A stretch of 64,000 bases of DNA from Galeopsis tetrahit (taxonomy: Eukaryota > Streptophyta > Magnoliopsida > Lamiales > Lamiaceae), in contig OY776130.1 of assembly GCA_963675135.1 (NCBI GenBank), positions 20,576,001-20,640,000 on the forward strand. The letters run 5' to 3'. This document shows positions 46,713-58,787 of this stretch, piece by piece. Each line of letters begins with the position of its first letter. Position 1 is the stretch's first letter. Position numbers and translations under genes: made by a program. Under the pieces are notes generated by a model that had not been told where the DNA came from, did no database searches, and saw nothing but the letters and a program-made list of their open reading frames with translations.

Positions 46713-47564
46713 GGGTTAATTGCAAAAAAAATCACCACCTTTTGAGTATTTATCAATTACAGCATATTCTTTTTTTCTTTGCAATTCGATGCACCACCTT
46801 TTAAAGTTTTGCAATTCAATGCACCGATATATTTTTCGATCAATTTTAATTTGACGTGGCTCCTAAAAATTGCAAATTCGTCATGTTTTGCGCGATTATA
46901 TATGTATATACACATTTTTTATTTTTTTTGTAGCATAACATAAAAAAATGTTTTATTTTTATTTTTTGTGATTAAGAAAAAACAAGTCAATATAATCAAG
47001 AAAAAATATTAAGATAAGGAATAAATATGATTTTAGTTAATGCACAACTTGTGTGATTAGAATTTTTTTTAGCAAAACATGTTAATGGACATCATAGGAA
47101 TAAATATATATAATTATAAGAATTTTTTTATTTTGCAGAATTTTTTTATTAGATTTTTGTATATATAAAATTATTTAGATATTACATTTATGTAGAAGAT
47201 AAGAGAGCTTTGAAATAGAAAACATCAAATCAATATTCATAATATTAAAGCGTAAAGTTGGAGAATTTTGTCAAAACAAATATAAAAATATAGATGAATT
47301 CGGTGTGCAATTTATATAAAAAACGTTTTTTTAAATGTGCGTGTGTTTTTCATTAAAAAAAATTATTAGTGATAGTTTATGTGTTGATAATGTGGTGTGT
47401 TCGCCGTTTTTTGGCGCCAAGTTAAATTAAAATTGATTTAAAAAATATATTTGTGTATCGAATTGCAAAACTTAAAAAGGTGGTGTATCGAATTGTAAAG
47501 AAAAAAAGAATATGTTGTAATTGATAAATACACTAAAAGTGGTGATTTTTTTTGCAATTAACCC
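46713..47564. mobile_element. Mutator-like MITE, 852 bp
   Basis: Arms of about 150 bp: gggttaattgcaaaaaaaat and attttttttgcaattaaccc, then ttgcaattcgatgcaccacc mirrored by ggtggtgtatcgaattg. The flanks ttggcaaaa (46704-46712) and ttggcgaaa (47565-47573) form a 9-bp target duplication with one mismatch. Confidence 0.82.
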
Positions 47565-48062
47565 TTGGCGAAAATGGAACAATCCTTCTTCTCACAATGT
47601 TCAACCGCAACCTACTTTCTTCCGTTCTTCCGGCCTCAAAAGATTTAGCAATAATCGTCTGGACTATGGCTGAATGTTTGAATTTTGTTGGGTTTGAACT
47701 TAGTAATTCTCGTAAGTGTCACTCTTTTACTTTACAAATCTGATAACTTTTGGGATGAACATAGTAAATTCACGAGAATCAAATTTATATTACAGTACAA
47801 AATTTTCAATATCAGACAATATTGTTTTTGTTAACCTTCTTTTCCACAAAATCCATCCATATATTTACTACTACCATTTAAGAATTTAAAAACAAGCATA
47901 TCTCTAGTCATTGGTTAGATTGATTGGTTACTCATAAATTTCCACTGAAAGCTGCCAAGTCTATGTATGCAGATTTTCTACCAAGACAAAGCAAATTATG
48001 TATAGCCAGCCAAGTAGAAGCTACATCGTTCATCTAATCAATCATTCTATCGTTCGTCTAAT
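47565..48062. other. 3' flank of the OSCA gene
   Basis: Likely holds the channel gene's 3' UTR on the minus strand. No other feature recognised. Confidence 0.4.
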
Positions 48063-51000
48063 TTACAATTCTACCCCAAGACGTGACGGTGAGGAACCAC
48101 CACTACTATGTTTGCTGGGAGCAGGCGTATTTCGTCGAGACTGTCGTTTGGTAGGGACTAGAATACTCTCCTCCGATTTCCACTTACTATCATCATTCTC
48201 TTGGTCTTTCTCGTCCTCCTCTTCATTTTTAAATACCGGATGGATGTAAGCATTTTGAAGGTAGCTTTTAAGATTCAGGTTCGGTTCTCTTGCACGTTCC
48301 AAAGTGTCTTTCATCATTGCTTCCTGAAACCCAACCCACAAACACGTATCTTTCAGTTCAACAATCAAAGTATCAAACTTTGTCACGTGGACAAATCAGA
48401 ATCTGTCACACATCAGCCATGTCAAAAATGTGGTTGAAACAAAAATAGACCTGTAAAGGATTTCTAACAAATGCAGGTTCGTAACGGCCTTTGCAGAAGT
48501 AATGGAACCAAATGGTCAACACTAGAAGCACAATTAGCAACGGGGTCGAGTGAGCATTCCCTTTTGTACTCATTAATCCCATTAAAACAAGCTGGGAGAA
48601 TGCCAACGCAGTTATTATACGTCCATGGACATCCGGCCAAAACGACGCTGCACTTTCATATTCTTGGTTGTACACATTTATGATCTGCATAAACACAAAA
48701 GAATCATATAATCAGTCTGTGATTCCGAATTCTTCGATCCGAACACAACCATTTCATAGCATCTCCAACCCGTGGTGGCAAATTAAGTCCATAATCATAA
48801 TTGCAAGAGTAAAAAACATAAGGGCTGAAGATGTTGAATGTAAAAATGAGAGTTAAAAGTGAGTAAGTATAGTTTACCTGATGACGGAAAACGAGGTAAG
48901 CGAGGGCAAAGAAAACCAATATAAACGGGAGGAAAACTGGGGTGACGACAGCGTAGACAAGGCCAAGTAGAAAGTACAATTGTATCTGAGGTTCACCAGT
49001 ATTAAAACCGATGCTTCCAGGATTCATTGCCTCGTCTCTATCCTTTTCAGTCTTTACGAGGAAGAAATTTTTGAGATGGAACATTATCAAGGGCTTTAGT
49101 CTCAAGATCTCCCCAGCAACACCAGCCCATACGTAATGAAGAATGTTGCTTTCATAGGGATTGCAACACCTATTGTTCTAGGGATGCTGCATGATCATAT
49201 ACAGTCAAAATCCATTCGTAAAACTAACCACTTTAGGTATTCATTGCAAATTCTAGGTACGTACTCGTTAGCAGACTGGTGAAGAAACGTATCAAGCTGT
49301 TGAAACGCAGTTCCTGCTATTACACTGACAAGGAACACGTTCACGAAGTTGAAGATGTAATATCTGAAGGCAGATCTCCTCTCCAGAGCTGATATTGACA
49401 GAAAACCCTCGAATTTGGACATTGTCATCAGAATTGTTGGTAGCACTATCAGGAAAATCTTCAAAGCAATCCCAGGTAGAAAACCTTGGATTACAGACTT
49501 GATAAAGGGTCTGCAACATAAATAACTAACTTGTTAAATTCGTGAAAGTTGGCAGGACTAAAAACTATTTTCCCAAAAAAATAAAAAGACAAACAAAGTA
49601 TGACAGTTCCAAACAACAAATTGTAATCAGATGATGGCATAAGTAGTATAAAAAAAAATACTCACATTTCAATTAGGCCCTTGAGAAATGGCGCTCGTTT
49701 TTCAATGCCTTGGATATTTGCAAGAGATTGCACAAAAGTGAGAGGGATCATGAAGAAGAATGTAAGGAAGAAGAAGGAAACAGTAGTAATAAGGGCTCTA
49801 ATAGTGAGTGAAACATATGGGATAGCAAGGTTATCCCAGTAGACGTCACGAGGCTCTGAAGCCCACTCTGTTAACCACAATGTTGGATTTCTGGTTTGTT
49901 CTGTTTGAGCACAAACAGCAGCACCCCATCTACTTCTAAACGAAACAAATGCTGCTGGCATGATGCATTTTGGATCTGTTTTTACCCTCTCCTTTTCTTC
50001 AGCTATCTGCATTTCGATATGAATGAAGAAGCACTTAGCTTATATTATAAAAAGACTGAGGATTTAAAACGATGACACCGTTACAAATTTTCCAGTGATT
50101 TTGAGGTTAAAATTGGACAATTTTGACTATATTGAAATAGTTACTCCCTCCATCCCACAAAGATAGGCTTGATTTCTATTTTCGCCCGTCCCACAAAGAC
50201 AGACCAGTTACTATATTTGATGTATCATTAATTTTGCATTTCCATATTTATCCCTATCTTTAGTATCTTCTTTTTTAATAGGACAGTAGTATTTCTAGGG
50301 ACATTGAAAAGTGTTAAACAATCTATGAAAGACCTCCAACTGATAAAATATTCTGAAAAAGGAAACAAGTTAATTTAATCTGTTGATAAATATTAAATTC
50401 ATCACTATGTTTGACACAAAGGAAGTGACATTCGACCAAATTTTAAATAGTTTACTACTTACTTCTTTTGAGAGCCTCTCAATTTCAGCAGTCTGATAGT
50501 CAATAGCATCCACTTTTTTTCCCCAAAGGCCAAGAAAACCAGTCTGAGAGTTTCGAAACAAGTTGTTAATAGTATCATACGAAAAAAAAAATTGAATAAT
50601 TTTGACAAAGGAGTAGGGCATTTAGAATGTACACATAACAGTACCTTTCTCATTGGTCGTTTCGTTTGATTTCTCGAATATTTTATTTGGTAATAGTCAA
50701 GCCAATTTTTCTTATTTTTCTTCTCCTTAACCAGTTTTGCAAGTTTATTGGCATTGATTACAACCTGCATAAATATTCCAATATAAGTGCCAAGATGCAT
50801 ATCTTTGTATTTGTTTGTCATTTAACTTTAGGCCGCTAACTTGTTCATCTTTGAAAATAGTCCCTTAAGTTTACCAAATTTAACTTTTTCCTCCGTTATC
50901 CAACTATAATGAGTTTAATTGGCTAATAGGACGGAAAAAGTTGAATTTGGTTAACTTATGAGACGAATTTCGAAGTCGAAAAAGTTAGCAGACTAAAATT

Positions 51001-51384
51001 AAAATTGGTGCAAATAGACAGACAAAAAAATGTATGTAAAGCCTAGTTCACCAAGGACTGAATATGAAAAGATGCATTGCAAGCAATAAAATGTAACTCA
51101 TACTTAAGCCTTTCTATTTATATTTTGTTTATTATATATTTCAATCATGTCATAAAGACATTTATAAAAGTTTCACTTTAAAAAATGACTTTATTTTTAA
51201 CAAAAAAAGTTTGAAAATCAGGACTTGTCGTTTTATGGGACGAATAGAGTATTTCCCAAGAGACTATGTATGAACCTAATGCTTAAAAAATTAGGTTGAC
51301 AAACACTAAAAGGAGAGGATAACAACAAGTTCCTAGTGTCCAAATTTACAAACAATGAAATAAACAAAAGAAAGAGAAAGAGAA

Positions 51385-51415
<31 letters not shown>

Positions 51416-52609
51416 AACCTGGTGAGTGAGATAGTGATCTGGATGGTTGACCAAGAAAAAATGCTCCACAGATTCACTCACTGATTCATCTGGATCTGCT
51501 GGCACATTTCTCACAAGAACCTGCCAAAACAAATAATGAATTAGTGATAAAAAAAATTGTACTTGTGAGACTTAAGTTTTAACAAGAAATTGCATCATAC
51601 ATACCGTGAACTGATCAGGGCGACGTCTTTCAGAAGCAAGGAAATGTAAACGCATCGTTGCAATTGTTGCATACTCCTTCTGCAGAGTGTAGCAAGTCCA
51701 AAATGTAAAAGCATATGCCATCACTATGTGAGTCCAAAACCTGTAAATGTCACCACAAAAAGTTTCATCTATAATCACTATTACGAAATTATCATATTGG
51801 ATAGGATTACGTGTGTGTAATCAGGAGTTAATTTGAGTAGTGTCGATTAGTTCTATCTCGACACGAGCCTAGTTTTCAGCAAAAAGCTCAAACAATATTT
51901 ATATAATCCAAAAGAAAAATGTTCAACTAGAGCATTTATGCAACAATAACTGAGGATTGGCATAAAAAGAAAAAACTAGAGCCAGGTATAACAACCTTGG
52001 AGATCCAAAGGGGACGTTTGATATAGAAAGCTTGTCGATGTCACTGTACTCTAGTTTATCGGATGCTTGAGCTTTAGCCAAGGTGTTGTTTGTCCAGTTG
52101 ACGGGAACCAGGATAGCCCATGAAAGTAATGCCACAGGAACAAAAATCTTAAGTCTGCAGTATATATGCAATGCAATACAAACATGGCCATGTTAACTGT
52201 TTCGCTAATTTCAAATTTCAAATAAACATGGAGACATAGATTCAGAATTGTATCATAGAAATAATTATGTAGAAAAAGGAGAGGAGTAAGCATACCCAAG
52301 CAAGTAAATTCGCAAGTAAACAGTGGAATCAAGGCCTGCATGATCAATGAGCTCAGGTTCTGGCATTCTTAATGCATCTGGTACCCAATTCAGAAACCTA
52401 ACATACGATCTCCAATCCAAATTGACAAACTTGCTCACGAACGAGCCTGAATGCATAGGACTGCTCCTCAAGCCCTTGAGGTACCATTTTGGGAAATAAA
52501 CCCTGTCATTAATTGGCTGAAGACGTAGGATAGCAAATGCAACTAGGAAAGCTACAGCAAACACAATGTTTATTCCTGCTGAAACTCCTATATCCCCAAA
52601 TGTCGCCAT
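48063..52609 (-). CDS. CSC1/OSCA1-like mechanosensitive calcium-permeable channel, eleven exons, frame break in exon 9
   Basis: OSCA/CSC1 proteins are plasma-membrane cation channels opened by osmotic or mechanical stress. Minus-strand exons: 52609-52296, 52154-51996, 51740-51605, 51520-51419, 50764-50645, 50543-50463, 50006-49666, 49510-49265, 49186-48878, 48684-48451 and 48323-48063, all GT-AG. Domains: N-terminal membrane region (MATFGDIGVSAGINIVFAVA), cytosolic loop (VLVRNVPADPDESV; AAFVSFRSRWGAAVCAQT), pore-domain helices (FLPGIALKIFLIVLPTILM; FRYYIFNFVNVFLVS; RTIGVAIPMKATFF; NTGEPQIQLYFLLGLVYAV) and a charged C-terminal tail. The exons sum to 2,303 nt, two bases over a multiple of three. 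In exon 9 the conserved stretch between FFITY and WAGVAGE is missing and the frame changes, with a TGA at 49104-49102. Restoring 16 nt would give 773 codons, that is 772 residues, the length of Arabidopsis OSCA1.1. Either a damaged allele or an assembly error. Confidence 0.9.
50143..50310. repeat. Stowaway-like fragment in OSCA intron 6
   Basis: Begins ctccctccatcccacaaaga, the usual Stowaway end, but a matching right end is not clear. Probably a decayed copy. Confidence 0.45.
50825..50999. mobile_element. Inverted-repeat MITE in OSCA intron 4, about 175 bp
   Basis: The left arm (ccgctaacttgttcatcttt, cttaagtttaccaaattta) is mirrored by the right arm (tgaatttggttaacttatga, cgaaaaagttagcagacta) with mismatches. 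The target duplication is not clear. Confidence 0.6.
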
Positions 52610-53330
52610 CTATTCATTCAACTTCCTGTTGAAGGGAAGGGAAAAAAAAAATCACTCTACATACGCAAAACATACCATTGCAACTTCTATTTCATATACA
52701 ACATGTATAACTATAGAATACTCCCCAAATGACACAGAAAACCCTCTATCACATAATCAATGCAACGTCTCACCTCTTGTTCTAGTTCGAAATTTAAAAT
52801 TCGAATTTCACCATCAAATACCCCTAAAAATACAATACAGATAAATCCTACTATTAATTATTGACATAAAGATCCTACTCAAAAATTTCAAAACAATCAC
52901 TATTCTTCAAGAAATCCGAATTTTCATCATCCTACATAATCTCAAATCAAACATCCCCTCACAAAAAAAAAAAATTACATTACATACTACCAATGATATC
53001 ATCAACAACATAAGTGTTGTGCAGTAATTCCAAGTACCAAAATCGCGAATAAATAAACAAAAAATTGAGATTGAGTGGTAGAGAGTTAAATCGAAACACT
53101 CACAAAAATAAAAATAAATTATGATACGATACACACACACACAAAGTAAAACCAAACGGTAGAGATTCCCCATCCAAAAGGGGGGCCCGTAGATAAAGGG
53201 AAATACCAGCAAAAACGGGATATTCTTGAAGCTTTTTTGTTGGGTGTGACTGCTACTGCTACTGCTACTGAATGAAGATTTAAACCTGCTTCCTCTTCTC
53301 TTCTCTTCTCTTCTCTTCTCTTCTCTCATT
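52610..53330 (-). promoter_or_regulatory. 5' UTR/promoter region of the OSCA gene with GAGAA microsatellite
   Basis: The plus strand has about seven tctct(t/c)-type units at 53289-53328 (GAGAA repeats on the sense strand), typical of plant 5' leaders. A leader intron between here and the ATG at 52609 is likely but not resolved. The 140-codon frame through this repeat is not a gene. Confidence 0.45.
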
Positions 53331-54174
53331 TATGAATTCATTTGAAGGTTTTAGCAACCGGAGGAGTAGGTGATTTTTCTGACCAATCAAATGCTGCTGT
53401 GCTGTGTTGTGTTGTAGCTTAATTAATTACAAATTTACAATAATGGTTTTTTGCATTAATAGAAAGTGGAATATGAAAAGGCACATGATGAAGAATCAAC
53501 GAATTTTTTTTGTAATAATTTAATTAAGACGGGCTCATCTGTCCGGTAAGGGGCCCACGTAATATTCAAATACTCTAACGGCTACATTTTTTTTTTTCTC
53601 TTGCCAACAATTAGAGACTGTTGCCTAATTTTCGTACCTGGTGTTGGGAATGGAATAGACTACATGGCAAAAGTCTACTTCTCAACTTACTAAAATTCGA
53701 TTCCACTTGAGTCAGGGATGGCAATGAGTCGGACTGGTACCTAAATACCCGGATTCGATCCGTTTTAATACGGGTCCATTTAACTTCCTTTATATATATA
53801 AATATTAGACTTATTTAATAAAAAAATTAGACTTATACTTTTTTAGAAGCTCATTTAAATAGATCGGATATAGAAATGGGTCGGCCATTTAACTTCCTTT
53901 ATATATATAAATCTTTCTTATATACTATTTATGAATTTCACTTTTGGTGACGCGGCTTCTTTAACCGCCTAAATTCTTAAAACTCTTAATTTCTATAATT
54001 TTGAATTTTTTTAAAAATAATTTTCTCTTTCCTCTTCTTTCTCTCTCCTTTCTGACTTTTTTTTTTTTTTTTTAATTCTTATTAATTCTCTCTCTTCCTC
54101 ATCGTTTTACATCTTTTTAAATATTTTAAAAAATTTCTTTTCATCATACTCTCATTTTCTTTCTTCTAAGATAT
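53331..54174. other. Gene-free stretch with retroelement-like wording
   Basis: Contains cacttgagtcagggatggca and atacccggattcgatccg at 53705-53765, a phrase type common in plant dispersed repeats, and a short duplicated segment (ttaacttcctttatatatat) at 53779 and 53888. No gene. Confidence 0.45.
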
Positions 54175-54490
54175 ATAAAATGGTTTTGTCTAGTATGAAT
54201 TCGAGTGCATGTTGTGCACATATAAAATGGTTTTGTCTAGTATGAATTCGAGTGCATGTTGTGCACCCTAATCTAAAGAAAATTGTAAGTTATTAAACTG
54301 AAAAATATAACACAATATTACTAAAAAATGTAAGTCATTATAACTAAAAATATTATTATACAGTTTAATAATTGAAAAGTTCAACACAATTTTACCAAAA
54401 AGTGTAAGTCAGTAAATTAAAAAGTGCAACATGGACTAGATTAGGGTGCACAACATGCACTCGAGTCTATAGCAGACCAACCCATATAAA
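54175..54490. repeat. Palindromic MITE, second member, with duplicated end
   Basis: Same family as 34665-34915: the central part (taaaaatattattatacagt, taattgaaaagt) is nearly identical, and the ends are aattcgagtgcatgttg and caacatgcactcgagt. The left terminal 47 bp (tggttttgtctagtatgaat onward) are duplicated in tandem. Confidence 0.75.
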
Positions 54491-54644
54491 ATTACATCCC
54501 CATACATTTTAAAAAATTATATTAATTATTATTAAATAATATTACGATCCCGGCGGGTCTTATACTAATATTCTTATACTAATATATAATATATGTGTAC
54601 AAAATAAACTTTTTTATTAGAATTTTTTTTAGGGGAGAGCAAGT

Positions 54645-54870
54645 CTTGTTTGAGTCAATCTCACCGTGAGACCGTCTTGTGTGAGATCACACAATCTCAC
54701 ACCATGAGACGGGTATCACTTTATAATTAAATGTTATGTTTTTTAGAAAAATGGTATCTCTTTTTTAAAAATATATGTAAAATATAGAAGTATCATTTTA
54801 AGATAAAAGTTTGAAAAGTGATAATGGTCTCACCTTATCTCATAGTCAGATAATCTCACACAAATTTTTG
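54645..54870. repeat. Inverted-repeat sequence with gtgagacc motifs
   Basis: The left part tctcaccgtgagaccgtctt is paired loosely with aatggtctcaccttatctca at about 54823. A decayed MITE seems likely. Confidence 0.45.
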
Positions 54871-54883
54871 TCAAAGATAAATA

Positions 54884-55130
54884 CTCCCTATGTTCCATTA
54901 TAAGTTTCTCATTTCTTTTGAGTATTTTGATTAAGGAATGTGATAAAATAACACGTGATGTGATGGTAAGAGAAAAAATAATAGATGAGTGTGAAATGAA
55001 TTATAATAAAATAATAGATAAAGTATAAGTGATATAATTGAGAGATACAAAATAATATACTAAACATGAAATAAATTTTTTACCGTGAAACGTCATAAAA
55101 AAGAAAAGTGAAAAAGCCTCAAGGAGGATG
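54884..55130. mobile_element. Decayed Stowaway-like MITE
   Basis: Begins ctccctatgttccattataa after TA. The right end is eroded (gaaaaagcctcaaggagg). Confidence 0.5.
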
Positions 55131-55204
55131 TTACATTTGCAAAGCCGAAGTTGAAATTTGAGCTCCGGTCCCCCACCCCTTACCTAGTATATATATATAC
55201 TGTA

Positions 55205-56660
55205 TATCTTAATACTCTATATTTGTGAGAATATAAAACGTGACGTTTCACAATTTTATCATTCTACACAACCTCTCTCTTCACCAAAATCGTCTATTTC
55301 AAAATCCTTCTTAGGCATTCTGATTAAAAAAATCAATTTTTTATATTTTAATGTCAAAATAATAATTCAAAATTTTAAATCATAATTATTATTTTTAATC
55401 TCTCTCTTCTTCAAATTCTTCAATTTCAAATCTTATCTTAATACTCTATATTTGTGAGAATATAATTGGACACGTGTCACAATTCTATCCATCTACACAA
55501 TCTCTCTCTTCACCAGAATTGTCTATTTCAAAATACTTGCATTCTCAGCCATTCTGATTAAAAAAATCTATTTTTCCTATTTTAATCTCAAAATAATAAT
55601 TCAAATATTATGTATTCATAATTATTATTTTTAACTTTTAAATTTTAAATCATAATTATTATTTTTATCACTCTATCATAATCTCTCTCTTCACCACGTT
55701 TATTTCAAAATCACTGAATTCTACGCATTCTTATTAAAAAAATACTCCCTTACAATTTCATTATTCCCACTTTCCTTTTTTGGTTGTCCAACATACCCTT
55801 TTTGGAAATAATACTATTCATACTACTTTATCTCCACCCTCCCACCATTACTTATTTACCCACTTTGTCATTCACTTTATTCATAAACAATCATTTATTT
55901 ATTAATGGACCCCACAATACCCCCATCATACCCTCAACTTATCTACTTTATGAATAAACTAATCAATATTCATTAAAACTCGTGCCCGGAGAAGTGGACA
56001 TAATAAAATTGGACGTAGGGAATATCAATTTTTTCTATTTTAATCTCAAACTATCACAATTTCTCTCACCAAAATATAGACTATTTTAAAATCCCTACAT
56101 TCTTATTCTTACGCATTCTTATTAAAAAAAAAAATCATTTTTCCTATTTTAATCTCAAAATTATAATTCAAAATTTTATAATTCTCTTATTTTAAAATTT
56201 AATCTAATTTAAATATTATCTAATTTTGATTTTATATTTTATATATTTTAAATTTTAAATATTTTAATCTTTTTATTTATTTTGAAATACTAAAGCCCAT
56301 AATTTCTTAACTTCTAACATTAATAGTTCCCTTCATTATTTATTTCACTCTCCCATTTTCTCAATTCGTTTTATTTCAAAATATCTTCTTTTTTTTATTA
56401 TTAATTTCATATTTATTAATTAATCAATGTAAAAATATTCTATTAACAAATCAAAATTTGAATATTCAAAATTTAAGATTATCATTAATTATCCTCTCCC
56501 TTTTACCTTAATTATCGTACATTCAAATCATAATTTCAATTATAAAGCATATGCATAATCATTTGGTAAATCATAATTTCATCATTCATTTCTCTCAGAG
56601 TTTACATCTCTGCAACCATTTGTAATCTATGGTGAGATAATATTAATCGATTGATTATTT
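55205..56660. repeat. AT-rich duplicated block, copy 1
   Basis: From about 55520 this copy matches 57731-58612 (same tgattaaaaaaatctattt, ttcaccacgtttatttcaaa, gagtttacatctctgcaacc). It also contains a local duplication of its own start (ctctatatttgtgagaatat at 55213 and 55445). Noncoding. Confidence 0.75.
55745..56022. mobile_element. Stowaway-like MITE inserted in duplicated block copy 1 only
   Basis: Begins ctcccttacaatttcattat and ends aaaattggacgtagggaa between TA dinucleotides (55743-55744, 56023-56024). Copy 2 of the block (about 57950-57960) has no insert at the same position. Confidence 0.8.
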
Positions 56661-57730
56661 TATCAATTCATGTTGCATCCATTTGTAATTTATGGTGAGG
56701 TAATATCAATCGTCCTATTTTTCTTATCAATTCACGTTCTTTCTAATTTTTTGTAGATTTTCTAGATTTGCAGGTTTAATATAATCAATTCAATCGACTT
56801 ATTTTTGCAGTTTATCTTATCAATTCAATCAACTTATTTTTGCAGTTTATAATTATGCAGTTAAATTTCTATTTTCTTTTGTATGGCTAATCATCATTTA
56901 TTTTCAATGTATTGTTTTTACAGGTTCTAATGAGTAAATGATTTTGTAATAGAACTATTGTCGAGACTCTTGAAAAATATTAACATTTTCTTAGTTCTAT
57001 TTATTATTTATTAATTGAAAAAAAAAATAGGAACATGTAGGAAACATTGTTGAGTTATTATTGGATACAACTTTTATTTTGTATATAGTATTGTTAAGAT
57101 TTATTTATAGTTGTCACCATTCATTTTTTCATTTATAGTTTGTAAATTTTTCAAATCTCTAAATAATATCATGTGATACTTAATTTTTGTAATATATCCG
57201 AATTTATTTACAACATTGTTTCAATTAGGGGTCTTCAAATACATTAATTCTAAAATCACCTATGCAAAATGAGTTTACATACTACTATTTAGAGAATATT
57301 TTATAACCTAAATAATTTTGATAATGACTTAAATAAATTTAATATTAATAATATACAATAAAAATCTATTCAAAGTTATATAAAATAAAATTCAAAATTT
57401 GTTATCTTCAATAATTTTTTTATGATTTATAATTTATAAAGCTATGTATTTAATGGTAAATAGGAAACAATATTGTGTAATTGATTATATATGTATTTAA
57501 TGTTAGTTATTGAACTGGGTTAATGGGAAATATACTTTGTGTTGATTAATTGATTTGATTCTTCTAAAATAATATATATGGACGGTAATGTGTATATATA
57601 AGAATTTATTTTTATTTTATATATAAGAATTTATTTTTATTTTATGCTTAATCATCTTATTTTAATCAGAGATTATTCGAATTTTATGGATTTTGTTTAA
57701 TATGAAAATAATAAATTTAAGGGGTAAGAA
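56661..57730. other. AT-rich gene-free stretch between duplicated blocks
   Basis: Short tandem duplications (ttatttttgcagtttat at 56798 and 56837; ttatttttattttatatat at 57606 and 57629). No coding potential recognised. Confidence 0.5.
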
Positions 57731-58612
57731 TGATCCAAAATTGTCTATTTCAAAATCCTCAGTCATTCTGATTAAAAAAATCTATTTTTTCTATTTTAAT
57801 CTCAAAATAATAATTCAAATATTATGTACTCATAATTATTATTTTTAACTTTTAAATTTTAAATCATAATTATTATTTTTATCACTCTATCATAATCTCT
57901 CTCTTCACCACGTTTATTTCAAAATCACTGAATTCTACGCATTCTTATTAAAAAAAATTATTGTTTTCTATTTTAATCTCAAACTATCACAATTTCTCTC
58001 ACTAGACTATTTTAAAATCCATACATTCTTATTCTTATGCATTCTTATTAAAAAAAAAAAAAATCATTTTTCCTATTTTAATCTCAAAATTATAATTAAA
58101 AATTTTATAATTCTCTTATTTTAAAATTTAATCTAATTTAAATATTATCTAATTTTGATTTTATATTTATATATTTTAAATTTTAAATATTTTAATCTTT
58201 TTATTTATTTTTTCATAACCGTATTTTGAAATACTAAAGCTCATAATTTCTCAACTTCTAACATTAATAGTTCCCTTCATTATTTATTTCACTCTCCCTT
58301 TTCTCAATTCGTTTTATTTCAAAATATCTTCTTTTTTTTATTATTAATTTCATATTTATTAATTAATCAATGTAAAAATATTCTATTAACAAATCAAAAT
58401 TTGAATATTCAAAATTTAAGATTATCATTAATTATCCTCTCCCTTTTACCTTAATGATCGTACATTCAAATCATAATTTCAATTATAAAGAATATGCATA
58501 ATCATTTGTTAAATCATAATTTTATCACTCATTTCTCTCAGAGTTTACATCTCTGCAACCATTTGTAATCTATGGTGAGATAATATTAATCGATTGATTA
58601 TTTTATCAAGAG
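57731..58612. repeat. AT-rich duplicated block, copy 2
   Basis: Matches 55520-56660 except for the MITE and small indels. Its right end (attgattattttatcaa) meets unrelated sequence at about 58612. Confidence 0.75.
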
Positions 58613-58787
58613 AATATTACCTAATAAGGTCACTTTTATAGACTATTAAACAATTAAAACATACAACTTTTAAAATTTCCTAATAAGGTCATTTTTGTGT
58701 CAAAAACCCGTATTTGCCCTTTATATTAATATAACCTCTTAATTAATAGATTTTACCTCTTAATTCGAAATTTAAATTCAAACATTA

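Noticed and set aside
48878..49186. Explaining the OSCA exon 9 frame change by an extra small intron
   Set aside because: No acceptor lies near the break and the conserved residues are simply absent, so a deletion or sequence error fits better.
52907..53329. 140-codon minus-strand frame starting MREEKRREEKRR
   Set aside because: Starts in a GAGAA microsatellite and crosses the leader of the OSCA gene; no conserved content.
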